A stretch of 64,000 nt of DNA from Rhodococcus sp. 1163 (GTDB lineage: Bacteria; Actinomycetota; Actinomycetes; Mycobacteriales; Mycobacteriaceae). Of this stretch, positions 42,993-50,860 are shown one piece after another. The notes beneath the pieces were generated by a model. It was not told the DNA's origin, did no database searches, and was given only the letters and a program-made list of their open reading frames with translations. Both the position numbers and the translations under genes were made by a program. The DNA is taken from positions 2,501 to 66,500 of the forward strand of contig NZ_MKKX01000018.1 in assembly GCF_002091985.1 (NCBI RefSeq), written 5' to 3'. Numbering within the stretch: the first letter of the stretch is position 1; every line of letters starts with the position of its first letter.

Positions 42993-43020
42993 TGTCCGAT
43001 CAATACTGTCCGATCGATAC
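42993..43020. repeat. 14-bp tandem repeat upstream of the deaminase/aldolase
   Basis: TGTCCGATCAATAC at 42993-43006 is followed at once by TGTCCGATCGATAC, differing at one base. It lies 32-59 bases before the GTG of the deaminase/aldolase gene, downstream of the TetR gene. On the coding (minus) strand it contains TTGATC, so it may overlap a promoter and act as a repeated operator. Confidence 0.6.
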
Positions 43021-43070
43021 TGCGGGGGGCGGTCAGTCAAGCATCGGGAGCACGGTTTTGCCAGCGACCG

Positions 43071-43712
43071 TCACAGATCGACGGCCTTGGCCGCTATCAG
43101 AGCAGACAGTTCGTCGAGCTGCGCGATCACTGCCATCTCGTCTCGATCCACCAGCCAACGCAGGACCATACCGTCGATGACGGCCATGCCGAACCGTGCC
43201 ACCGCGTCAGGTGGCTCCAGCCATCGGATACCGGCATGAGCGGCGCAGCGCTCGAAGAACTCCAGGGCTTCGGTGTCGCGGATGGCGTACTGACCGGTGG
43301 CGATCTGGGCTGCCTGTTCCGAACCGAGTGCGCGGTGGCGCAAGAGGTACGTCTTGATCTCGTAGGACAGCAGTTGGCGGTCTGCGGACTGCTCGATGAC
43401 CGGCCAGATACCGCTCAGGCCGCTGTGCAGAAGTTCTCGAAGTCCGCGGACGCCGGTAAGTTCGCGTGCATCCACCGCTCGTTCGAATGCGCCGTGCAAC
43501 GCGCCGATCACCTCGGCGATCAGCCGCTCACCCATGGCAATAACGAGAGCTTCCTTCGATTCGAACCAGTAGTAGACAGCAGCCTGGGTGACGCCCGCTT
43601 CTTCGGCGACGCCGCGAACGGTCAACGCCTCGAGGCCGACGTGCTCGGCTCGCTGCACCGCATAAGCCACCAACTGCGCGCGGCGCGCATCTGCCGACAA
43701 CTGGGTCTGCAT
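43071..43712 (-). CDS. TetR-family transcriptional regulator
   Basis: A 213-residue regulator. The N-terminal helix-turn-helix is typical: ALTVRGVAEEAGVTQAAVYYWFESKEALV around residues 28-58. The C-terminal ligand domain is all-helical. ATG at 43712 is used; GTG at 43718 is possible. It is divergent from the lactone oxidase gene with 77 bases between, and upstream of the deaminase/aldolase, so it probably represses one or both and itself. In the gap, GGAAAAATTG occurs at 43748 and again at 43806 inside the oxidase gene, and TTGACC at 43755 with TAGTTA at 43780 is a weak promoter match for the oxidase. Confidence 0.88.
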   Translation of the reverse strand: MQTQLSADARRAQLVAYAVQRAEHVGLEALTVRGVAEEAGVTQAAVYYWFESKEALVIAMGERLIAEVIGALHGAFERAVDARELTGVRGLRELLHSGLSGIWPVIEQSADRQLLSYEIKTYLLRHRALGSEQAAQIATGQYAIRDTEALEFFERCAAHAGIRWLEPPDAVARFGMAVIDGMVLRWLVDRDEMAVIAQLDELSALIAAKAVDL

Positions 43713-43789
43713 GCCCACGATAGTAGGCCCAGGCAGAGCAATACGCCGGAAAAATTGACCGTGTCGGGCGTGCGATCCATAGTTATGCC

Positions 43790-45106
43790 ATGACGGGGCA
43801 TACGTGGAAAAATTGGGCCGGAAATCAGATCGCACGTCCGGCGGAGTACCTCGCGCCTCGAACGATCGACGAGCTGAGGTCGGTGGTCCTACGGGCAGCC
43901 GAGAGTGGCCTTCGCGTCAAATGCGTCGGCGCCGGCCATTCGTTCACCTCGATTGCCGTGACCGACGGAGTGCAAGTCAGCCTCGACATGCTTTACGGAA
44001 TCGAATCGGTTGTCCCCGGGGCCGACGGCTCCACTTTGGTGACCGTGCTCGCCGGGACTCGATTGCGGGAGCTGACGGCTCGTCTGTGGGACCTCGGGCT
44101 GGCGATGACCAATCTCGGCGACATCGACTCTCAATCCGTGGCGGGGGCAATCTCGACGGGTACCCACGGGACCGGTGCACGGTTCGGTGGCCTCGCCACA
44201 CAGGTTCGGGCCCTCGAGATACTCACCGCCGACGGACAGCTGATCAACTGTTCGGCGATGTTCGATACCGACCTCTTCGACGCTGCCCGTGTCGGGATCG
44301 GTGCGCTCGGCATCATCACCAAGGTGACTTTGGCCTGCGAGCCTGCCTTTGCGCTGCACGCCGTCGAGGCACCGGCGACGCTCGACGGAACGCTTGCGCA
44401 CCTGGACGAGTCCGTCTCCGGCGTCGACCACTTCGAGTTCTACTGGTTTCCGCACACCGATCGGGTGCTGACCAAGCGAAACACGCGGCTACCGGCGGAC
44501 ACGCCACTGTCCCCGCTCGGGTCGGTTCGGGCCTACATCGACGACGAGTTGTTGTCCAACACGGTCTTCGAGGTCGTCAATCGAGCAGTGACGAGGTTTC
44601 CCCGTGCAACTCCGCGCATCAACATGTTCTCTGCACGGGCATTGTCTGCTCGCGAGTTCACCGACCGTAGCTATCGAGTATTCGCGTCCTCCCGCACCGT
44701 CAGGTTCCGCGAAATGGAGTACGCGGTACCGGCAGAATCGACCACGTATGTGTTGCGCGAAATCGATCGATGGCTGGAGTCTTCTGCCGTCACGGTCGCG
44801 TTTCCCGTAGAAGTGCGGTTCGCTGCGGGGGACGACATCTGGCTCTCGACCGCCTACGGCCGAGATACCGCTTACATCGCCGTCCATCAATATCACCGCG
44901 TGGACCATCGCGAGTATTTCGACGCGGTCGAAGCGATTGCGCGCAGTGTCGGTGGCAGGCCGCACTGGGGAAAGCTGAACTCGCTTCGGGCCGAGGAGTT
45001 CGCCGGAACGTACGAGCACTTCGACGACTTCTGCGACATCCGTGACAAGTTCGATCCGGACAGGTTGTTCGACAACGAGTACCTTCAGCAGCGGTTACGC
45101 AAGTAG
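43790..45106 (+). CDS. FAD-dependent aldonolactone oxidase (D-arabinono-1,4-lactone oxidase type)
   Basis: A 438-residue oxidase of the vanillyl-alcohol-oxidase fold. VGAGHSFTSIA near residue 47 is the FAD pyrophosphate loop whose histidine is the site of covalent flavin in many relatives; TNLGDIDSQSVAGAISTGTHGTG near 105-130 is the second FAD-binding stretch. The C-terminal half matches the ALO domain, ending in RPHWGK near 405 and DPDRLFDNEYL. It oxidises an aldonolactone such as gulono- or arabinonolactone, with oxygen or another acceptor. ATG at 43790. It is divergent from TetR and the PLP deaminase/aldolase, a neighbourhood also seen in mycobacteria around Rv1771. Confidence 0.88.
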   Translation: MTGHTWKNWAGNQIARPAEYLAPRTIDELRSVVLRAAESGLRVKCVGAGHSFTSIAVTDGVQVSLDMLYGIESVVPGADGSTLVTVLAGTRLRELTARLWDLGLAMTNLGDIDSQSVAGAISTGTHGTGARFGGLATQVRALEILTADGQLINCSAMFDTDLFDAARVGIGALGIITKVTLACEPAFALHAVEAPATLDGTLAHLDESVSGVDHFEFYWFPHTDRVLTKRNTRLPADTPLSPLGSVRAYIDDELLSNTVFEVVNRAVTRFPRATPRINMFSARALSAREFTDRSYRVFASSRTVRFREMEYAVPAESTTYVLREIDRWLESSAVTVAFPVEVRFAAGDDIWLSTAYGRDTAYIAVHQYHRVDHREYFDAVEAIARSVGGRPHWGKLNSLRAEEFAGTYEHFDDFCDIRDKFDPDRLFDNEYLQQRLRK

Positions 45107-45153
45107 ACGCGAGCCGAAGACCCGGGTCCGGCGAGAGCACCGCTTATCGTGGA

Positions 45154-46656
45154 GTGATGTTGAAGCGTGCACTATCCGGTCTCCTTGCGGCAGGAGTGAT
45201 TCTCGGCGTCGGCGAACTCGTCTCGGTTCCCTTCGGCCCGAACTCCTCTCCGTTCTATGCCGTGGGCTCGGCGGTGGTCGACAACACCCCCGAAGCAGTC
45301 CGCGAATGGGCGATCGACACCTTCGGCACCTCCGACAAAACGGCCCTCTTCGTCGGGATGTCACTGATCATCGCCGCGCTCGCAGCCCTCGCGGGCATAA
45401 TGCGCGCTCCACGCGGCGCCGTGCTGTTCGTCGGACTCGGCGCCGCCGGGGTGATTGCAGCGCTGACTCGCACCGGAAACAACCTGCTCGACGCCATCCC
45501 GACCGTCACGGGAGTCGCCGTCGGGATCGTGGTGTTGAACGCGCTGATCCGCGCCGCCGAATCACCCGAGCCGACACAAGGTATAAGCAGACGGAGTTTC
45601 CTCGGCCTTGCCGTTGCTGCGGGGGCGCTCGCGGTAGTTGCCGGAACCGCCGGCCGGATGATCGGACAAGCCCGCAACGTCACGGCCAACCGCCTCGCAT
45701 TTCTGCTTCCGACACCGAAACCACAAGTTCCGATCTCACCCGGCGCCGATCTGAACACCACGATGAACATCGACGGCCTTCCGTCATACATCACCCCGAA
45801 CGAGGACTTCTACCGAATAGACACCGCACTGGTGCTACCGCAAGTGCCATCGAACACCTGGAAACTCCGCATCCACGGCATGGTGGAGCGGGAACTCGAG
45901 ATCACCTTCGAGGATCTGATGCAACGCGAAGCCGTCGAAAAGACCGTGACCCTGACCTGCGTCTCCAACATCGTCGGCGGCGACCTAGTCGGCAATGCCA
46001 CCTGGATCGGTTACCCGCTGAAAGATCTTCTAGAAGAAGCCGGTATCCAAGACGGCGCCGACATGGTGCTCTCCTCGAGTTACGACGCGTTCACCGCAGG
46101 AACCCCACTGGAGGTGCTGCTCGACGGCCGCGATGCACTGCTCGCAGTCGGTATGAACGGCCAACCACTGCCCGTCCGCCATGGCTATCCAGCCAGACTG
46201 GTGGTGCCCGGACTCTACGGCTACGTCTCCGCCACCAAATGGGTCACCGACCTCGAAGTGACCCGATTCGACAAGGTCACCGCATACTGGACCGACCGGG
46301 GATGGGGCGAACTCGGACCGATCAAGACCGCCTCACGCATCGACACGCCCCGCTCCGGCAGAACCGTCCAGGCAGGAAAGACCATGATCGCCGGCGTCGC
46401 CTGGCACCAGCACCTCGGAATTTCGGGGGTCGACGTCCAGATCGACGAAGGCAACTGGATGCCCGCGACGCTGTCCGAGGAATACTCGAAAGATACCTGG
46501 CGGCAATGGGTCCTCGAATGGGACGCGCCACCGGGCAATCACACCATTCGTGCACGAGCCAGCGACGCGAACGGCGACATCCAGACATCCATGACCGCCG
46601 ACACCGTACCCGACGGCGCAACCGGATACCCGCAAATTTCGGTATCCGTCAGCTGA
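45154..46656 (+). CDS. Membrane-anchored molybdopterin-dependent oxidoreductase
   Basis: A protein of about 500 residues joining an N-terminal membrane part with a sulfite-oxidase-type molybdopterin domain. Three or four hydrophobic helices fill residues 5-135. A Tat-like SRRSFLGLAVAAGALAVV stretch follows (Arg146, Arg147) and probably delivers the rest to the outer face. The Mo-binding domain has TLTCVSN, with Cys269 as the Mo ligand, and RHGYPARLVVPGLYGY near 345. A C-terminal dimerisation domain with GVAWHQHLGISGVDVQ follows. GTG 45154, ATG 45157 and TTG 45160 are all in frame; GGAG at 45151 favours the TTG by spacing. Substrate unknown. The stop overlaps the convergent deaminase gene by eight bases. 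Confidence 0.85.
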   Translation: MMLKRALSGLLAAGVILGVGELVSVPFGPNSSPFYAVGSAVVDNTPEAVREWAIDTFGTSDKTALFVGMSLIIAALAALAGIMRAPRGAVLFVGLGAAGVIAALTRTGNNLLDAIPTVTGVAVGIVVLNALIRAAESPEPTQGISRRSFLGLAVAAGALAVVAGTAGRMIGQARNVTANRLAFLLPTPKPQVPISPGADLNTTMNIDGLPSYITPNEDFYRIDTALVLPQVPSNTWKLRIHGMVERELEITFEDLMQREAVEKTVTLTCVSNIVGGDLVGNATWIGYPLKDLLEEAGIQDGADMVLSSSYDAFTAGTPLEVLLDGRDALLAVGMNGQPLPVRHGYPARLVVPGLYGYVSATKWVTDLEVTRFDKVTAYWTDRGWGELGPIKTASRIDTPRSGRTVQAGKTMIAGVAWHQHLGISGVDVQIDEGNWMPATLSEEYSKDTWRQWVLEWDAPPGNHTIRARASDANGDIQTSMTADTVPDGATGYPQISVSVS

Positions 46657-47581
46657 ACGACGCGCGAATCGAGTTGTCGTACAAAATCTCTCGCTCACGT
46701 TCGGTCAGACCGAGCTGATCGGTCAGGGCAGCGAAGTTGTCGTCGACGTAGCCGCCGAAGTAAGCCGGATCATCCGAATTCACCGTCACCACGAGCCCCC
46801 GCTCGATCATCTGACGAATCGGATGATCGGCAAGCGTATCGACGACCTTGAGCCGAACATTCGAAAACGGACAGACGGTCAATGGAATTTCCTCTTCGAC
46901 AAGACGATTCACCAACGCCTCGTCTTCCAGACAGCGAACCCCATGATCGATACGTTCGGCGCCCAGTAAGTCCAGCGCCTGCCAGATGTATTCGGCCGGG
47001 CCTTCCTCCCCCGCATGAGCAACGACATGCAAGCCTTCCGCCCGCGCACGCGCGAACACATCCACGAACAACGAAGGCGGGAAACCCACCTCCGCCGAAT
47101 CGAGACCGAGGCCGATGATCGGCGCCTTCATCGCCAACAAATCCTCGAGCAACTTGTTGGCATGCAGGACCGGCTTGTCCCGCAGAATCGAAGCGATCAA
47201 ACCGCTCGTGACACCGAACTCCCGCTCGCTCGACGCCGCAGCATCGGCCAACCCCTCCACCACCGCCTCCAACGCAACACCCCTGCTGGTGTGGGCCTGA
47301 GGATCGAAAAAAACCTCCGCATGCGTGATACCGGCAACCTTGGCACGCGCGAAATACGCCCGCCCCAGATCGGCGAAATCCTCAGCAGTACGCAGCACCG
47401 AAGTATTCGCATAATAAAGATCGAGAAACGACTGCAGATCCGTGAACTCGTACAACCCACGCAACTCGTCGATATCCGCATACGGCAACCGAATACCGTT
47501 ACGCTCCGCGAACTGGAAAATCTGATCGGGCTCCAACGAACCCTCGATGTGCATGTGCAATTCAGCGAGAGGCAAACTCAT
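46649..47581 (-). CDS. Adenine/adenosine deaminase family protein
   Basis: A 310-residue metal-dependent deaminase. Zinc ligands and catalytic residues lie in ELHMHIEGSLEP at the N-terminus, VVAHAGEEG near 187, RIDHGVRCL near 213, and VNSDDPAYFGGY near 270. The last motif and the short length fit the adenine deaminase branch (type 2) better than classical adenosine deaminase, which usually has a TDDP form; this split is from memory. It converts adenine to hypoxanthine or adenosine to inosine in purine salvage. ATG at 47581 or GTG at 47590 starts it. The enoyl-CoA hydratase gene ends just upstream on the same strand. Confidence 0.85.
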   Translation of the reverse strand: MSLPLAELHMHIEGSLEPDQIFQFAERNGIRLPYADIDELRGLYEFTDLQSFLDLYYANTSVLRTAEDFADLGRAYFARAKVAGITHAEVFFDPQAHTSRGVALEAVVEGLADAAASSEREFGVTSGLIASILRDKPVLHANKLLEDLLAMKAPIIGLGLDSAEVGFPPSLFVDVFARARAEGLHVVAHAGEEGPAEYIWQALDLLGAERIDHGVRCLEDEALVNRLVEEEIPLTVCPFSNVRLKVVDTLADHPIRQMIERGLVVTVNSDDPAYFGGYVDDNFAALTDQLGLTEREREILYDNSIRASFS

Positions 47582-47591
47582 CCACCCCACA

Positions 47592-48383
47592 CTACTTGCC
47601 CGAATAAACCGCCTTACCGGGGCCGTTTTCCAGAAAACTCTTCACCGCACCGCGTAGATCATCCGTCTCGAACAACGCACCCGACACCTCCGACGTGATC
47701 TCGTCAGCATGCGCGACACCTCCCGAGCGCCACGCTGCCACAATCTTTTTCGTGGCAGCGTGAGCCACCGTCGGACCGGCGGCCAACCGCTCGACCAGGG
47801 AACTTCCTGCCGCGTCGACATCGGGGTGGATGGCGTTGACGACGCCCCACTCACGCATCGTTTCGGCGTCGTACAGATCACCGGTCATGACGAGCTCGCG
47901 AGCGCGACCCGAACCTGCCCGTTCGGCCAAGCGCTGCGGGCCGCCCATCGACGGAGTCAGCCCGACGACGGTTTCGACGAGGCCGAATCTTGCCTTGGGC
48001 CCAGCGACAATGATGTCGCAGGCGAGGGAAATCTCGAATGCCGCGGTCAGAGTCAGCCCATGAGCGGCGTAGACGACCGGGCACGGCAGCGCCTCGAGCG
48101 GGTGGGCGATGTCAGCAAAAAGCTGACGCCACATATCGGCCCCCTGCTGCGCAGTGAGTCCCTCGAAGACCTGCACATCCACCCCTGCGGAATTGACCTT
48201 GCCCTCCGCGCGCAGCAGCACCGCGCGCGGCGGGCGTGCAGTCAGATCAGCTACATCCGCGGCGACGGCGTCGAACATCGCCTGATCGAACAAATTGAGC
48301 GGTCCGTGATCGAAAGTTAGGACGGCAACCTCGGCGCCGGCATCGGTGAAGTATCGAACTAGCGAAGTGGGGTGGTCAGCCAT
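47592..48383 (-). CDS. Enoyl-CoA hydratase/isomerase family protein
   Basis: A 263-residue crotonase-fold protein. The oxyanion-hole regions are LLRAEGKVNSAGVDVQVF near residue 55-73 and AAHGLTLTAAFEISLACDII near 105-125. FGLVETVVGLTPSMGG near 133 supplies the region where hydratases carry the second catalytic glutamate. The first catalytic glutamate of canonical hydratases, after GGG, is not clear because the loop reads HGLTLTAAFE. So the activity could be isomerase or another crotonase reaction. ATG at 48383. It ends immediately before the deaminase gene and is divergent from the acyl-CoA dehydrogenase at 48467, a natural beta-oxidation neighbour. Confidence 0.85.
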   Translation of the reverse strand: MADHPTSLVRYFTDAGAEVAVLTFDHGPLNLFDQAMFDAVAADVADLTARPPRAVLLRAEGKVNSAGVDVQVFEGLTAQQGADMWRQLFADIAHPLEALPCPVVYAAHGLTLTAAFEISLACDIIVAGPKARFGLVETVVGLTPSMGGPQRLAERAGSGRARELVMTGDLYDAETMREWGVVNAIHPDVDAAGSSLVERLAAGPTVAHAATKKIVAAWRSGGVAHADEITSEVSGALFETDDLRGAVKSFLENGPGKAVYSGK

Positions 48384-48466
48384 GTGGTTTAGCGTGCCAC
48401 ATCGCCACAGAAGCAGAAGTTACCAACGGGTACATTTTCCAAGAGAGCCCTTACTTGGAGGAATAC

Positions 48467-49612
48467 ATGAAGCGCAGTTTGTTCGACGCGGACCACGACG
48501 CGTTCCGCGAATCCGTCCGCGAGTTCGTCACCCGCACCATCACCCCGCGCGAAGAGAAGCTGATCGAACAGCGCTTCATCGACCGCGACATCTGGCTCGA
48601 AGCCGGCCGAAACGGGTTCCTGGGGCTCGAGGTTCCAGAAGAATACGGTGGTAGCGGCGCCGAGGACTACCGCTTCAACGCCGTCCTCGGTGAGGAACTC
48701 TCCCGCTCGAGCGCGGCAGTAGCGTCGTGCTTCGGCATTCACGTCGACATCGTCGCGCCGTACTTGGTAAAACTGACGACCGAGGAGCAGAAACAGCGTT
48801 GGCTGCCGAAGTTCTGCACCGGCGAGTTGCTCACCGCGATCGCGATGACCGAGCCTTCCGGGGGCTCCGACCTCGCCGCGTTGAAGACCACCGCAGTCAG
48901 GGATGGTGACGACTTCATCATCAACGGATCCAAGACGTTCATCACCAACGGGAACAGCGCCGACCTCGTCATCGTCGCCGCGCGCACCACGCCTGAGAAG
49001 AAGGCGAGGGGCATCACCTTGTTCGCCGTCGAGAAGGACGCGGTGGGGTTCTCCCGTGGACGCAAGCTCGACAAGGTGGGCCAGCCCGAGTCCGACACCG
49101 CCGAACTCTTCTTCGAAGATGTTCGCGTGCCCGCGAGCAACATGATCGGCGAATTCGACGGAGGGTTCATCCACATGATGCAACTGCTCCCTCAGGAGCG
49201 CATCAGCTGCTCGGTTGCCAATCTTGGGCACACACGACCGATCCTCGAAGAGACACTGCAGTACGCCAAGGACCGTAAGGCCTTCGGCCAGCAAATCGGT
49301 TCGCTTCAGTGGAACAAGTTTCTGCTCGCCGAGCTGACCACGAAACTCGATGTGGCGCAGGCATATATCGACAACTGCATCGTCGCTCACGGTGCCGGTG
49401 AACTCACTGCCATCGATGCCGCGAAAGCAAAGTGGTGGAGTTCGCAGGTGCAGAACGAGATCCTCGATCACTGCGTGCAGTTGCACGGCGGCTACGGGTT
49501 CATGAACGAATACCGAGCGGCTCGCGCATGGAAGGACGCACGCGTCACCAAGATCTGGGCCGGATCGAACGAGATCATGAAGGAACTGATCGGGCGCGAT
49601 CTCGGGTTGTAG
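48467..49612 (+). CDS. Acyl-CoA dehydrogenase
   Basis: A 381-residue acyl-CoA dehydrogenase of standard length. AIAMTEPSGGSDLAAL near residue 125 and GSKTFITNGNSADL near 152 are the two family signatures around FAD and substrate. KDRKAFGQQIGSLQ near 265 and LHGGYGFMNEY near 345 follow, and KIWAGSNEIMKELI at the C-terminus carries the usual glutamate. GGAGG five bases before ATG 48467 fixes the start and rules out the in-frame TTG at 48455, which forms part of that ribosome site. It lies divergently beside the crotonase-fold gene. Two hairpins follow before the cold-shock gene. Confidence 0.9.
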   Translation: MKRSLFDADHDAFRESVREFVTRTITPREEKLIEQRFIDRDIWLEAGRNGFLGLEVPEEYGGSGAEDYRFNAVLGEELSRSSAAVASCFGIHVDIVAPYLVKLTTEEQKQRWLPKFCTGELLTAIAMTEPSGGSDLAALKTTAVRDGDDFIINGSKTFITNGNSADLVIVAARTTPEKKARGITLFAVEKDAVGFSRGRKLDKVGQPESDTAELFFEDVRVPASNMIGEFDGGFIHMMQLLPQERISCSVANLGHTRPILEETLQYAKDRKAFGQQIGSLQWNKFLLAELTTKLDVAQAYIDNCIVAHGAGELTAIDAAKAKWWSSQVQNEILDHCVQLHGGYGFMNEYRAARAWKDARVTKIWAGSNEIMKELIGRDLGL

Positions 49613-49621
49613 CGCGCACGC

Positions 49622-49658
49622 GAGTGGGAGTACGACCTGATGGGCCGCACTCCCACTC
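49622..49658. terminator. GAGTGGGAGT hairpin after the acyl-CoA dehydrogenase
   Basis: GAGTGGGAGT at 49622-49631 pairs with 49649-49658 over a 17-base loop, nine bases after the dehydrogenase stop. The right arm and following bases, TCCCACTCACCTG, are identical to those of the hairpin at 27694-27732. Confidence 0.65.
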
Positions 49659-49682
49659 ACCTGAAGTAAAGCCGCACAGCAC

Positions 49683-49726
49683 AAAGGCCGGATACTCGAA
49701 GATTTCTCTTCGGATATCCGGCCTTT
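49683..49726. terminator. Long imperfect hairpin between acyl-CoA dehydrogenase and csp
   Basis: The arms AAAGGCCGGATACTCGAAG (49683-49701) and 49708-49726 are complementary at 17 of 19 positions with a six-base loop. It lies between convergent genes and ends with CCTTT in both orientations, so it can act as a bidirectional terminator. It is the likely terminator of the cold-shock gene. Confidence 0.75.
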
Positions 49727-49788
49727 GAAAACTCGGAGTCGGACAGCTTAAGCCGTCAGCATTTCCGGGTGGCGATCCTTTAGGGGGA

Positions 49789-49992
49789 TCAGATAGCGCG
49801 AACGCCGGTGGCCTGGGGGCCCTTCTGGCCCTGTCCAACCTCGAACTCCACGCGCTGACCCTCGTCGAGAGACTTGAAGCCAGTTCCCTGGATCTCGGAG
49901 TAATGAACGAACACGTCAGGTCCGCCACCATCCTGCTCGATGAAGCCGAAGCCCTTTTCGCCGTTGAACCACTTAACACTGCCCTGCGTCAT
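49789..49992 (-). CDS. cspA: Cold-shock protein, CspA family
   Basis: A 67-residue single cold-shock domain. RNP1-like KGFGFI and RNP2-like DVFVHY motifs are present, with the usual start GSVKWFN. It binds single-stranded RNA and DNA and acts as an RNA chaperone. ATG at 49992 is preceded by AGAAGG eight bases upstream. The 147 bases before the divergent GNAT gene leave room for a leader. An AT-rich inverted repeat (50089-50097 with 50104-50114) sits in that gap, unusual for this GC-rich sequence. A small GATCC/GGATC hairpin overlaps the stop codon, and a longer hairpin lies downstream. Confidence 0.92.
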   Translation of the reverse strand: MTQGSVKWFNGEKGFGFIEQDGGGPDVFVHYSEIQGTGFKSLDEGQRVEFEVGQGQKGPQATGVRAI

Positions 49993-50139
49993 ACCGTAAA
50001 CCTTCTGTAGCGAGCTGGACCTTCACGTCGAAGCTCCAATCTCACTCCCGATCATGCCATTCATTTGTCATTTGCGATACGCCGGGGTGAAAAAAGTCTG
50101 AAAACTTATTTTTCGGCGAGCCCGGATACCCTTGGCCCG

Positions 50140-50850
50140 GTGGATTCCCATCATCACGACATTGTCCGACTCGCCTGGTCCCGACGCCTCGGACTGCCCG
50201 ACGCGGCTATGAAGCCCGGCATCCGATATCTGCAGGTAGACCCCGATGCGACGGAGGTCACGTTCCTGCGCCTGGGGGACGCGAGCGCGCTGGTGGGGCC
50301 GGAGCAGGTCTTGGAGGCTGCAGAGCACCGATCCGACGACGAACTGGCCGACCGCGGAACTCTCTCACTGCTGGAGTCGTCGGTGTCCGGACGCAGCCGC
50401 GGACCCATCGTCTTGTCCTATGCCGCCGACATCGGCACGACCATCGATCTTCACGACCCACTCATTTCCCACGACCTAGGGCACGTTCTCGCACTGGACG
50501 CCCTGTGCGCGCCGGATGACCTACTCAGTGCAGATCTGACGCGCAAGCGGTCGTGGTTCACCCTCCTCTCCGACGATCGCCCGGCAGAGTCCGCCGCGCC
50601 CCTGTCCTGCGCGGCGTACCTCGAATGGGAAGGCATTCTCGCCGACGTCGGCGTTCTGACCGCACCGCTCGCGCGCCGACGCGGCAACGCTCAGGTCGTC
50701 GCACGGCTCGCAACGAACGACGCGATAGACGAGGGCCTGATCCCCCAGTGGCAGACAAGCACGGAGAACGGGACCGCCCGAAGGCTCGGTTCACGTCTCG
50801 GGTACGAGGAATGGGGCGTGTTCATCTCCGTCGAGCTGGGAACTACGTAA
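50140..50850 (+). CDS. GNAT-like protein of unknown substrate
   Basis: A 236-residue protein. The C-terminal part resembles a GNAT acetyltransferase: LADVGVLTAPLARRRGNAQVVARLATNDAIDEG near residues 170-205 has the acetyl-CoA loop pattern (RRRGNA) and GTARRLGSRLGYEEWG the last helix and strand. The N-terminal 120 residues have no clear motif. Many actinobacteria carry such proteins next to csp genes, but none has a known role. GTG at 50140 is used; the frame extends upstream to 50065 through AT-rich leader sequence that looks non-coding. The GST gene begins 10 bases after its stop. Confidence 0.72.
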   Translation: MDSHHHDIVRLAWSRRLGLPDAAMKPGIRYLQVDPDATEVTFLRLGDASALVGPEQVLEAAEHRSDDELADRGTLSLLESSVSGRSRGPIVLSYAADIGTTIDLHDPLISHDLGHVLALDALCAPDDLLSADLTRKRSWFTLLSDDRPAESAAPLSCAAYLEWEGILADVGVLTAPLARRRGNAQVVARLATNDAIDEGLIPQWQTSTENGTARRLGSRLGYEEWGVFISVELGTT

Positions 50851-50860
50851 CGTTGAATCC

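Noticed and set aside
45042..46718. 558-codon plus-strand frame rich in Arg
   Set aside because: It is an off-frame shadow of the molybdopterin oxidoreductase, with the Arg/His/Pro bias typical of wrong-frame GC-rich sequence.
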